Source: Kitasatospora herbaricolor (GTDB taxonomy: Bacteria > Actinomycetota > Actinomycetes > Streptomycetales > Streptomycetaceae). Taken from it: a stretch of 64,000 nucleotides of DNA. Both the position numbers and the translations under genes were made by a program. Each line of letters starts with the position of its first letter. The first letter of the stretch is position 1. The stretch spans positions 8,207,501 to 8,271,500 of the forward strand of contig NZ_JAUSVA010000002.1 of the NCBI RefSeq assembly GCF_030813695.1, read 5' to 3'. The notes under the pieces were generated by a model that worked only from the letters and a program-made list of their open reading frames with translations, had not been told where the DNA came from and made no database searches. This document shows positions 1 to 8,305 of the stretch, piece by piece.

Positions 1-1
1 G

Positions 2-2650
2 GCCCGGTTCGTCGTGCTGGACCGCCTGCCCCTGCAGGCCCACGGCAAGGTCGACCGCAAGGCGCTGCCCGCGCCCGAGGAGGGGGCCGGCGCCTCCTCG
101 GCCGAGTGGCAGGAGCCCACCGGGGAGGTCGAGGAGTTCGTCGCCGCGATGTGGGCGGAGCTGCTCGAAGCCCCCCGGATCGGTGCCCTGGACGACTTCT
201 TCGAACTCGGCGGCCACTCGCTGCTGGCCACCCAGGTGGTCGCCCGGATGCGTCGCGCCTACCCCGAACTCCCCACCCCGATCGGGGTGATGGACCTCTT
301 CCAGCACTCCACCGTACGGGCCCTGGCCGCCCTGGTCTCCGCCCCGCGGACCGACCGGGGCCCGCGCAAGCTGCTGCACCGCCTCACCCCGCAGCGCCGC
401 ACCACCGCCAGCATCGTCTGCGCCCCCTACGGCGGCGGCAGCGCGCTGATCTACAAGCCGCTCGCCGACGCGCTGCCCGAGGAGTGGGCGCTGCACTCGA
501 TCGCGGTCCCCGGCCACGAGCTGGGCGAGCAGGCGATGCCGATCGAGGAGGTCGCCGAGCACACCGCGCAGGAGATCCTGGACGGCATCGAGGGCCGGAT
601 CGTGCTCTACGGGCACTGCGGCCTCGGCGTGATGCTCACCGTCGAGATCGCCCGCCGGCTGGAGGCGGCCGGCCGCGAGGTGGAGGCCGTGCACCTGGGC
701 GGCATCTACCCGTTCGCCCGCCCCAAGGGCCGCGGCTCCGCCGTCGCCGAGCGCTTCGCCGAGCTGGCCGAGAAGCTGCGCAGCGACCAGGGCATGGTCA
801 ACGCGCTCGCCGCCGCCGGACTCGACGTGGACGAGGTGGACCCCGAGCAGCTGCGGCTGATCGTCCGCAACCGGCGGGTCGGTACCAAGGAGGCCGAGCG
901 CTACTTCACCCGGCTCTTCGCCGAGGAGGGTGGCGGCCGGCTGCGCGCGCCGGTGATCTCCGTCGTCGGCGACCGGGACCCGGCCACCGAGTTCTACCAG
1001 GAGCGGTTCCGCGAGTGGCACCGGATCACCGACACCGCCGCCGTGGTGGTGCTGGACGAGGCCGGGCACTTCTACCTCAAGTACCGGGCCGAGGAGCTGG
1101 CCACCGTCCTGACCGCCGTGCACCGCTCGATCGCGGCCGGCACCGAGGACGAGCACCGCCGCGGTGAGGACGACACCTGGTGGCTGCAGGACGTCTCCCG
1201 CTCGCCGCTGGCCGCCCCGCAGCAGAGCGCCGAGGTGATCCGCCCCAGCATGCGGCGCTTCCTCACGGTCGCCACCGGCCAGCAGATCTCGATGATCGGC
1301 TCGGCGCTCACCGAGTTCGCCCTGCCGGTCTGGATCTACCTGCAGACCGGCTCGCTGGTCCAGTTCGGACTGCTCGCCGCCTGCGGCCTGGTCCCCGGAA
1401 TCCTGGCCGCACCCGTCGCCGGCGCCGTGATCGACCGGGGCGACCGCCGCAAGATCATGATCGGCGGCGACATCGCGGCCGGCCTCACCCAGGCCCTGAT
1501 GCTCGTCCTCTACCTGGCCGGGAGCCTGGAGGTCTGGCACGCCTACGTCCTCATCGGCGTGCTCTCCACCGCCCTCACCTTCCAGCGCCTCGCCTGGGGC
1601 TCCGCCGTCCCGCAGCTGGTGCCCAAGCGCTTCCTCGGACGGGCCAACGGCGTGGTCCAGATGGCCTTCGGCTTCGCGCAGTTCCTGGTACCGCTGTTCG
1701 CCGTCGGACTGCTCGCCGGCATCGGCCTCGGCGGCATCCTCGGCATCGACGTGCTCAGCTACACCGCCGCCACGGCCATCACCCTCGCCGTACGCTTCCC
1801 CAAGGCGATGGCCTGGACCCGCCGCGAGTCGGTCACCGCCGAGATCCGGGCCGGCTTCCAACGGTCCCTCGGCAGCCGGCACTTCCGCTCGATGCTGCTC
1901 TACTTCGCGGTCCTCAACATCTTCCTCTCCCCGCTCTTCCTGCTCACCACCCCGCTGGTGCTCTCCTTCGGCGAACTGCACGACACCGGCTGGGTCGCCA
2001 CCGGCGGCGGCCTCGGCGCGGTGCTCGGAGGCCTCACCCTGCTGGTCTGGGGCGGCCCCCGGCACCACCGGCTGCGCGGCGTGCTGCTGGCCACCCTCGG
2101 CCTGGCGGCGGCCTGCTTCGTCACCGGCCTCGGCCCGAGCCTGCCGGTGGTCGCGATCGGCGCCTTCGGCATGGCCTTCGGACTGGCCCTGGTCAACGGC
2201 GTCTACGCCACCATCATCCAGACCAAGGTGCCGCTGCGGTTCCACGGCCGGGTGATCGCCGTCAACACCATGGTCGCCTGGTCGACCCTGCCGATCGGCT
2301 TCGCCGTGGTCGCGCCCTTCGGCCCCCGGCTGGCCCAGCCGCTGATGGACGACGGCGGCGCCCTCGCCTCCACCGTCGGCCGGGTGATCGGCACCGGCGA
2401 GGGCCGCGGCATCGGCCTGATCTACCTGCTGTTCGGCCTCGCCATGGCGGTGCTCGTGCTGGTCTGCCTCTGCATCCCCGTCCTGGCGCGGTTCGACCGC
2501 GAGGTGCCCGACGCCCAGTCCGACGACCTGGTTGGCCTGGAGACCCTGCAAGCCCGCGCGAAGCGCGCCGCGCCCGGCGCCGCGACCGCCGCCCGCACCG
2601 CCGGCCCGGCGGCCGACCCGAAGAACGAGGTGACCCGTGACCGGTCCTGA
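2..2650 (+). CDS. NRPS C-terminal part: A-domain end, PCP, thioesterase, fused MFS transporter (5' partial)
   Basis: The gene starts before the window, and the frame is open from base 2. The first residues contain an adenylation-domain A10 motif (HGKVDRKALP). A carrier domain follows with its phosphopantetheine serine in FELGGHSLLATQ (about bases 190-240). Next comes an alpha/beta-hydrolase thioesterase (about 410-1110). Its nucleophile motif reads YGHCGLG, so a Cys (codon 617-619) replaces the usual Ser of GHSMG; a GDRDP acidic motif and a GHF histidine (codon 1067-1069) are present. From about 1245 to 2500 the same chain becomes a roughly 12-helix MFS transporter resembling peptide or siderophore exporters. 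The likely role is off-loading of a peptide and its export by one polypeptide in the membrane. The next NRPS gene starts inside this one (14-base overlap), so the two are translationally coupled. The peptide is unknown because most of this synthetase lies outside the window. Confidence 0.9.
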   Translation, partial: ARFVVLDRLPLQAHGKVDRKALPAPEEGAGASSAEWQEPTGEVEEFVAAMWAELLEAPRIGALDDFFELGGHSLLATQVVARMRRAYPELPTPIGVMDLFQHSTVRALAALVSAPRTDRGPRKLLHRLTPQRRTTASIVCAPYGGGSALIYKPLADALPEEWALHSIAVPGHELGEQAMPIEEVAEHTAQEILDGIEGRIVLYGHCGLGVMLTVEIARRLEAAGREVEAVHLGGIYPFARPKGRGSAVAERFAELAEKLRSDQGMVNALAAAGLDVDEVDPEQLRLIVRNRRVGTKEAERYFTRLFAEEGGGRLRAPVISVVGDRDPATEFYQERFREWHRITDTAAVVVLDEAGHFYLKYRAEELATVLTAVHRSIAAGTEDEHRRGEDDTWWLQDVSRSPLAAPQQSAEVIRPSMRRFLTVATGQQISMIGSALTEFALPVWIYLQTGSLVQFGLLAACGLVPGILAAPVAGAVIDRGDRRKIMIGGDIAAGLTQALMLVLYLAGSLEVWHAYVLIGVLSTALTFQRLAWGSAVPQLVPKRFLGRANGVVQMAFGFAQFLVPLFAVGLLAGIGLGGILGIDVLSYTAATAITLAVRFPKAMAWTRRESVTAEIRAGFQRSLGSRHFRSMLLYFAVLNIFLSPLFLLTTPLVLSFGELHDTGWVATGGGLGAVLGGLTLLVWGGPRHHRLRGVLLATLGLAAACFVTGLGPSLPVVAIGAFGMAFGLALVNGVYATIIQTKVPLRFHGRVIAVNTMVAWSTLPIGFAVVAPFGPRLAQPLMDDGGALASTVGRVIGTGEGRGIGLIYLLFGLAMAVLVLVCLCIPVLARFDREVPDAQSDDLVGLETLQARAKRAAPGAATAARTAGPAADPKNEVTRDRS

Positions 2651-5600
2651 CCCGGCGGCCGGCCCCGCCCTGACCCACCCGCTGACCGCCGAACAGCGCC
2701 GGCTCTGGTTCCTCCTGCAACTGGACCCGGACGACGCCGGCTTCAACATGTACCTGGCGCACCGCTGGAGCGGGCCGCTGGACCAGGGCGCCCTGCGCGC
2801 CGCACTGGCCCGGCTGACCGCCCGGCACGACATCCTGCGCACCCGGTTCGAACTGCGCGGCGAGGAGCCCGTCCAGGTGGTCGGCCCGCCCGCCGCCGTG
2901 GACCTCGCCGTCCGCGAACTGCCCACCGAGGCCGGGGAGTCCGCCGAGGACCTGGAGCGCCGCTTCACCGAGGCCGCCGCCCCGTACGTCAACACGCCCT
3001 TCGACCTGGCCGCCGCCCCGCCGCTGCGCGCCCTGCTGTTCACCGCCAAGGGCGGCGGTGAGCACGCCGTGGTCGTCGTCCTGCACCACATCGTCTCGGA
3101 CGGCTGGTCGGCCGGCACGATGTGGCGCGAGCTGCTCGCCCTCTACCGCGAGGAGATCGGCGAGGCGCCCGCGGATCTGCCCGAACTCGCCCTCCAGTAC
3201 GGTGACTTCGCGCGGGCCGAACAGGCCAGGACGGCCGCCGCGGACCCCGACGAGGCCTACCGCTACTGGTACGGGCGGCTGCAGGGCATCTCTGCGCTGA
3301 CCCTGCCCACCGACCGCCCCCGGCCCGCCGGCGGGACCCACCCCGCCGCCTTCCACGACGTCGAACTCGGGCCGGAACTCACCGCCGGCCTGGACCGGCT
3401 CGCCCGCGAACAGCGCTGCACCCCGTTCATGGTGCTGCTCGCAGTCCACCAGAGCGTGCTGGCCCGCTGGACCGGCCAGGAGGACTTCGCCGTCGGCACC
3501 CCGCTGGCCGGCCGCAACGAGGTCGCCCACGAGGCCCTGCTCGGGTACTTCAGCCGTACCGCCGTCGTCCGGGCCGACCTCACCGGCGAGCCGGACTTCC
3601 GGACCGTGCTGCGCCGGGTCCGCTCCGCCACCATGGCGGCGCTCAGCCACCAGGACATCCCCGAGGAGCGGCTGGCCACCGAGCTCGAACTGCCCAGCCT
3701 GCCGGGCCACTCGGCGCTCTACCAGACCATGTTCGTGCACCAGAGCCAGCACGACCTGACCGCCGCCGGCGCCGGCCCCGGGCCCGCGGGCGTCCGGCTG
3801 GCCCCGATGAACTCCGGCTTCGCCCGCGCCAAGACCGAACTCCTGCTGGACAGCTGGCGCACCGAGGGCGGCGGCCTGACCCTCTCCTTCTGCTACGACC
3901 TGGACGTCTTCGAGCACTCCACCGTCCAGGCCCTGGCCGGCCGCTTCACCTCGCTGCTGGGCAGGGTCGTCGAGGACCCGGAACTCCCGCTGCACGGCGA
4001 CTGGTTCCTCGACCCGGACGAGCGGGCGGCGCTGCTCGCCCAGGGCACCGGCCCCGCCGCGGGCCCCGCCCGCCCGATCCTGGAACGCTTCGCCGCCCAG
4101 GTCGCCGCCCGGCCCGGCGCACCCGCCCTGGAGTACGACGGCGAAACCCTCGACTACGCCGAACTCGACCGCCGCTCCACCCTGCTGGCCCAGCGGCTCG
4201 GCGACCGGCGGGGACACGCCGTCGCCGTCCGGATCGAACCCTCCTTCGCCCTGGTGACCGCCCTGCTGGCGATCTGGAAGGCCGGCGCGGGCTACCTCCC
4301 GCTCGACCCGGCGCACCCCGAGGAGCGCCAGCGGCTGATGACCCGGGAGGCGGACGCGAGCCTGCTGCTCACCGGCGGCGACACCCCCGACCTCGGCCTG
4401 CCCGTCCTCGTCGTCCCGACCGAGTGGCCGGCCGGGGAAGCAGCGCCCGAGGCCCTCCCCGGCACCGCCCCGGACGGCGTCGCGTACATCCTCTACACCT
4501 CCGGCTCCACCGGCACCCCCAAGGGCGTGGTGGTCGAGCACGGCGCGCTCGCCGAGCGCGTCGACTGGATGGCCGGCGACGGCTACCACCTGCAACCCTC
4601 CGACCGGGTCGTCCAGTTCGCCTCCATCGGCTTCGACACCCACGCCGAGGAGATCTGGCCCGCCCTGACCGCCGGCGCCTGCTGCGTCCTGCTGCCGGGC
4701 GGCGGCCGGATGCTCCCCGACCTGCTGCGCTCGCCGCACGGCAGCACGGTCACCGTGCTGGACCTGCCCACCGCCTACTGGCACGAACTGGTCTCGCTGG
4801 GTGAGCAGACGCCGTGGCCGGCCGCGCTGCGGCTGGTCATCCTCGGCGGCTCGGAGGCCTCCGCGCAGGCCGTCGCCCGCTGGCGCGAGCGGCACGGCGA
4901 CCGGGTGCGCCTGGTCAACACCTACGGCCCCACCGAGGCCACCGTCATCGTCACCAGCGCCGACCTGGGCGCCGCCGACACCGCCGGCCGCCCGCCGCTG
5001 GGCCGCCCGCTGCCCGGCGTGCGCTGCTACGTCCTGGACCGGCGCGGGCAACTGCTGGCGCCCGGCTCGGAGGGTGAACTCCACCTCGGCGGCAGCGGGT
5101 TGGCCCGCGGCTACCTGGCCCGCCCCGAGCTGACCGCCGAGCACTTCCGGCCCGACCCGTTCGCCGGCCCCGGCGCCCGGATGTACCGCACCGGCGACCG
5201 GGCCCGCTGGCGCACCGACGGCCGGCTGGACTACCTCGGCCGGGCCGACGACCAGGTGAAGATCCGCGGTTACCGGATCGAGCCCGCCGAGATCGAGAAC
5301 GCCCTCACCACCCACCCGGCGGTGGCCCGCGCGGTGGTCGTGGTCCGCGACGGGCGCCGGCTGATCGGCTACGCCGTGCCCCGGCAGGGCGCCGAACCCG
5401 CGACCGCCGCGCTGCGCGAGCACCTGGCCGCCCGGCTGCCCGCCTTCATGGTCCCGGACGCGCTGGTCCTGGTGGACGCGCTGCCGCTGACCGCCAACGG
5501 CAAGCCCGACCTGGCCGCCCTGCCGGAGCCGGACCCGGCCGGCGGGCTCGGCGGCGAGTACCTGGCACCGCGGACCGACGCCGAGGTGCTGGTCGTGGAG

Positions 5601-5849
5601 CTGTGGCAGGAGGTGCTCGGGGTCGCCAAGGTCGGCGCCCTCGACGACTTCTTCCAACTCGGCGGGGACTCCCTGCTGGTGACCAGGGTGGTGGCCCGGA
5701 TCCGCGCCACCATCGGCCTGGACGTCCCGATCCGCGACGTCTTCGAGAGCGCCACCCCGGCCACCCTGGCCGCCCGGATCGAGGCACTGCTGATCGCCGA
5801 GATCGACGCCCTGTCCGAGGACGAGGCCGCCGGGCGGCTCACGGACTGA
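2637..5849 (+). CDS. Non-ribosomal peptide synthetase, C-A-PCP module
   Basis: This is a 1070-residue single-module synthetase with a GTG start overlapping the previous stop. The condensation domain has an intact HHIVSDG motif (about residues 149-155). The adenylation domain has A3 YTSGSTGTPKG (about 620), A5 NTYGPTE (about 760) and A8 DDQVKIRGYR (about 870). The carrier domain has LGGDSLL (about 1010). There is no thioesterase, so the chain must pass to another protein, plausibly the TE-MFS protein just upstream. Aligning the binding pocket by eye to the PheA positions gives D-T-E-D-I-G-T-V-I-K. Acidic residues at positions 239 and 278 suggest a basic amino acid such as lysine or beta-lysine. 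The domain calls are secure; the substrate is inference. Confidence 0.95.
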   Translation: MTGPDPAAGPALTHPLTAEQRRLWFLLQLDPDDAGFNMYLAHRWSGPLDQGALRAALARLTARHDILRTRFELRGEEPVQVVGPPAAVDLAVRELPTEAGESAEDLERRFTEAAAPYVNTPFDLAAAPPLRALLFTAKGGGEHAVVVVLHHIVSDGWSAGTMWRELLALYREEIGEAPADLPELALQYGDFARAEQARTAAADPDEAYRYWYGRLQGISALTLPTDRPRPAGGTHPAAFHDVELGPELTAGLDRLAREQRCTPFMVLLAVHQSVLARWTGQEDFAVGTPLAGRNEVAHEALLGYFSRTAVVRADLTGEPDFRTVLRRVRSATMAALSHQDIPEERLATELELPSLPGHSALYQTMFVHQSQHDLTAAGAGPGPAGVRLAPMNSGFARAKTELLLDSWRTEGGGLTLSFCYDLDVFEHSTVQALAGRFTSLLGRVVEDPELPLHGDWFLDPDERAALLAQGTGPAAGPARPILERFAAQVAARPGAPALEYDGETLDYAELDRRSTLLAQRLGDRRGHAVAVRIEPSFALVTALLAIWKAGAGYLPLDPAHPEERQRLMTREADASLLLTGGDTPDLGLPVLVVPTEWPAGEAAPEALPGTAPDGVAYILYTSGSTGTPKGVVVEHGALAERVDWMAGDGYHLQPSDRVVQFASIGFDTHAEEIWPALTAGACCVLLPGGGRMLPDLLRSPHGSTVTVLDLPTAYWHELVSLGEQTPWPAALRLVILGGSEASAQAVARWRERHGDRVRLVNTYGPTEATVIVTSADLGAADTAGRPPLGRPLPGVRCYVLDRRGQLLAPGSEGELHLGGSGLARGYLARPELTAEHFRPDPFAGPGARMYRTGDRARWRTDGRLDYLGRADDQVKIRGYRIEPAEIENALTTHPAVARAVVVVRDGRRLIGYAVPRQGAEPATAALREHLAARLPAFMVPDALVLVDALPLTANGKPDLAALPEPDPAGGLGGEYLAPRTDAEVLVVELWQEVLGVAKVGALDDFFQLGGDSLLVTRVVARIRATIGLDVPIRDVFESATPATLAARIEALLIAEIDALSEDEAAGRLTD

Positions 5850-5869
5850 CCGGCCGCCCTCACCATGCC

Positions 5870-5903
5870 GACGCCGGCCCGGGACAACTCCCGGGCCGGC
5901 GTC
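5870..5903 (+). terminator. Hairpin terminator after the NRPS pair
   Basis: A perfect 15-bp inverted repeat (GACGCCGGCCCGGGA and its complement) has a 4-base loop and begins about 20 bases after the NRPS stop. There is no T-tract, as is usual in streptomycetes. It separates the NRPS operon from the lectin gene. Confidence 0.8.
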
Positions 5904-6105
5904 GACGTGGTCCGGCGGTCGGTCCACCCGACCGGCCGCCGCCTCGGCCCCCTGCGCGGGCCGGAACCCAAGCTGCCGGTCGATCTGCCGTAGACCCCTA
6001 CCGCAGCTGCATAGCCTGACGGTCGACGCGCCGACACCCTGTGACGCGTCGTCAAACACGCGGCCTCACCAGGCCGCTGTCACCGGAAGGATCCGATACC
6101 CACCC

Positions 6106-6669
6106 ATGTCCAGCATCCGCTCACGGGCCGCCGCGCTGGCGGCCGTCGCAGCGATCGGGCTCGGCGCCCTCACCACGGGCACCGCCCAGGCCGCCCCCGC
6201 CCCTTCGGCCGCCATGGTCGCCGAAGCCCCCGCCGCCGCGCCGTCCGCGCCCACCCGCATCCCGATGAACAGTGTGCTCTACCGGAACCAGGCCTGGTAC
6301 TCGCCGAACGGCCGTGTCCAGCTGGCCATGCAGGGCGACGGCAACGTCGTGCTGTACCGCGACACCACCCCGATCTGGGTGGCCCGCGGCGCCATGCCCA
6401 ACGGCAACATCCTGGCCATGCAGGGCGACGGGAACCTCGTGGTGTACGCCGCCGACAGCACCCCGCTCTGGTGGAGCGGCACCGGCGGCCACCCCGGTGC
6501 CGAACTGACCGTCTACAACGAGGGCGCCATCGCGGTCGAGCTGAACGGCAAGGTCCTATGGACCTCCGCCCCGCCCGCCCCGAACCCCTACCCGTGCCCG
6601 CCGTGGGGCCCGCCCTACCCCGGCCAGTACATTCCGCCGTGGTGCCCGGTCTGGCCGTTCCCCAGCTAG
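6106..6669 (+). CDS. Secreted bulb-type (mannose-binding) lectin domain protein
   Basis: The protein has 187 residues and an N-terminal signal peptide: a basic start, the hydrophobic stretch AAALAAVAAIGLGALTT, and a likely cut at AQA-AP. The mature part is a single B-lectin fold. Two complete QxDxNxVxY sugar-binding motifs are visible (QGDGNVVLY and QGDGNLVVY), and a third repeat is degenerate (VYNEGAIAVELNG). After the lectin domain comes an odd tail of about 35 residues rich in Pro, Trp and Tyr with two Cys. The protein should be exported and bind mannose-type glycans. It sits between the NRPS operon and an SMI1-like gene, with its own terminator, so a link to the NRPS is not shown. Confidence 0.85.
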   Translation: MSSIRSRAAALAAVAAIGLGALTTGTAQAAPAPSAAMVAEAPAAAPSAPTRIPMNSVLYRNQAWYSPNGRVQLAMQGDGNVVLYRDTTPIWVARGAMPNGNILAMQGDGNLVVYAADSTPLWWSGTGGHPGAELTVYNEGAIAVELNGKVLWTSAPPAPNPYPCPPWGPPYPGQYIPPWCPVWPFPS

Positions 6670-6694
6670 TCCGGGCCGGCCGACCCGCTGTGAA

Positions 6695-6731
6695 CGCTCC
6701 GTGTCCGTGGTGCTGGAACGGACACGGAGCG
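6695..6731 (+). terminator. Hairpin terminator after the lectin gene
   Basis: A perfect 14-bp stem (CGCTCCGTGTCCGT and its complement) with a 9-base loop starts 26 bases after the lectin stop. Confidence 0.8.
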
Positions 6732-6739
6732 GCTGGCCC

Positions 6740-6787
6740 GAACGGTGTCGAGGGCGAACGGTGTCGAGGGCGAGCGGCGTCGAGCGC
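6740..6787. repeat. 16-bp tandem repeat, three copies
   Basis: The unit GAACGGTGTCGAGGGC occurs twice exactly (6740-6755 and 6756-6771), followed by a diverged third copy. It lies in the intergenic space before the SMI1-like gene. No function can be assigned. Confidence 0.7.
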
Positions 6788-6872
6788 GAACGCGTCCGGC
6801 CCGTTCCGCCCGTCGTCGACGGCCGTTGTGGCAGGCGGGGGGAGTGTCCGAGCGCGCGTCCAGGGTGCCGAC

Positions 6873-7643
6873 ATGACCACGCTCACCGTCGAAGAGTCCT
6901 GGACCCGCATCGAGACCTGGCTCGCACGACACACGGCCGTGAGCCGTCGGCTGCTCCGGCCGGCGGCACTCCCGGCGGACATCGCCGCTGCCGAACTCCG
7001 CCTCGGCGTGAAGTTCCCGCCGGACCTGAAGGACTCGCTGCTGCGCCACGACGGTGTCCAGCTCCAGGACGGAACGCCGACGTTGGGATACTACGGGCCG
7101 CTTTCCGGCGTCGATGACATCGTCCGGAGCACCGAGTTCCTGCGGAACGTCGGCGCGGGCCTCGCCGAGAACGAGGACGCGGGCGAGGGCGAGGGCGAGG
7201 ACGCGGGCGAGGGCGGAGCCGATCTCGACGAGGAGGAACGCGGCCAGTACGCGAACGGGCCGCACGAACGGCTGCTGATCACCCTGGGCATCGGATGGCA
7301 GTCCTCCGACGGGCTCTTCCTGGTCACCCGTCCCGGCCCGCACCAGGGGCGCGTCGGCCGGTACTTCGACGAGGACATCCCTTCCTTCACCCCTTGGCCG
7401 GCTGACCGGGCCGGACGGGCAGCCCGTGTCCGGGCGCGGGGGTCAGCAGTGGCAGCGGATCGGCGTCGAGCCCTGGCCCGGCTCGACGGCGCCTTACGCC
7501 CTGCTGCTGGCCGCCCTGGCGACGGACCACGGCATCAGGTGGGATCCGGAGGCCGACCGCGACGAGCCGCCGGCGAGCGCACTGCTGCTGCCGGTCCTGG
7601 ACGACGTGCCGCCGACGCGGACCCCGGTCCCCTCGGTGCGTGA
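6873..7643 (+). CDS. SMI1/KNR4-like protein, reading frame apparently disrupted near 7395
   Basis: From the ATG at 6873 the sequence resembles SMI1/KNR4 proteins, a fold common among toxin-immunity proteins: SWTRIETWLARH, ...AELRLGVKFPPDLKDSLLRHDGV..., then GIGWQSSDGLFLV and YFDEDIPSFTPWP. A Glu/Gly/Asp-rich insert, near EDAGEGEGEDAGEGG, lies mid-protein. After FTPWP (about 7395) the frame stays open to 7643, but it becomes Arg/Ala-rich and loses the GC-rich third positions. Those positions shift to the +1 frame, which encodes the next entry. The real coding sequence therefore either ends oddly, is fused by frameshift to the next reading frame, or carries a sequence error. The family call is by pattern and moderately sure. 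Confidence 0.6.
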   Translation: MTTLTVEESWTRIETWLARHTAVSRRLLRPAALPADIAAAELRLGVKFPPDLKDSLLRHDGVQLQDGTPTLGYYGPLSGVDDIVRSTEFLRNVGAGLAENEDAGEGEGEDAGEGGADLDEEERGQYANGPHERLLITLGIGWQSSDGLFLVTRPGPHQGRVGRYFDEDIPSFTPWPADRAGRAARVRARGSAVAADRRRALARLDGALRPAAGRPGDGPRHQVGSGGRPRRAAGERTAAAGPGRRAADADPGPLGA

Positions 7644-8097
7644 CTTCGACCTCGGCGGGCTCGTCGACCGGACGCCGCCGCAGCGCCTGCGCTCCGCGAC
7701 GGCGGCGCAGCTCGCCCGGTTGGCGTCCGAGTCCGGCATCGACACCTGTCCGGAGATCGCGCAGGCGCTGGAGCGGATCCGCCGGGACGAACCGGTGGAT
7801 CTCTCCGCCGACGGCGCCCTGGACCTGCGGATGCGGACGCTCGCGGCGGAGGTCCGGGCGGCCCGGGGACTGCTGGAGGCGGCCCGGAACGAACCGGGCC
7901 CGGCACCGGTGACGGCGGCCGACCTCGCCGCGTGGGTCGTGCGGGACTCCGCGGCCGGGGCCCTGCGGGAGTTCGTGGAGCTGCCGCTGCCGGCCGCTGC
8001 GGCCACGGTCCTGAGCCGGCGCCTGTCGGTACGCTGGCGCGACGACCTCGCCGCCGACCTGGCCGACGGGTGTCCCGCGCCGGACGGCCGGCAGTAG
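7426..8097 (+). CDS. Hypothetical protein, probably the continuation of the SMI1-like gene in another frame
   Basis: The protein has 223 residues from a GTG start, in the +1 frame relative to the preceding gene and overlapping its low-quality tail. The same frame is open and codon-biased from about 7390, upstream of the GTG, so the start is doubtful. I do not recognise a domain. The C-terminal part is helical and leucine-rich, with patterns such as RLRSATAAQLARLASESG and DLRMRTLAAEVRAARGLLEAA. It could be the second half of a frameshifted SMI1-domain protein, or a separate gene left by a deletion. Confidence 0.5.
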   Translation: MSGRGGQQWQRIGVEPWPGSTAPYALLLAALATDHGIRWDPEADRDEPPASALLLPVLDDVPPTRTPVPSVRDFDLGGLVDRTPPQRLRSATAAQLARLASESGIDTCPEIAQALERIRRDEPVDLSADGALDLRMRTLAAEVRAARGLLEAARNEPGPAPVTAADLAAWVVRDSAAGALREFVELPLPAAAATVLSRRLSVRWRDDLAADLADGCPAPDGRQ

Positions 8098-8305
8098 CGG
8101 GCCTTCCGAGGAGTCCGGTGATCTCGGGCCGTCGGTCGAAGGTTTTACGGCCGACGGGAACCCGCGCGTCGTCACCTTGTCGGACGCGGACGCGGTGCAG
8201 GCACCCTCGGAGCAGGCCCGGGCCGACCCGGGGTCCCGCCCCCTGCTCCGGCACCTCGGCCGGGGGCGGCACCACCGGTACCGCGTCCACCGGCGGTGCG
8301 CCTCG

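Noticed and set aside
2262-6059. 1265-residue open frame on the reverse strand opposite the NRPS genes
   Set aside because: Gly/Gln/Val-rich shadow of the forward NRPS frames; no domain, and the forward frames carry clear motifs.
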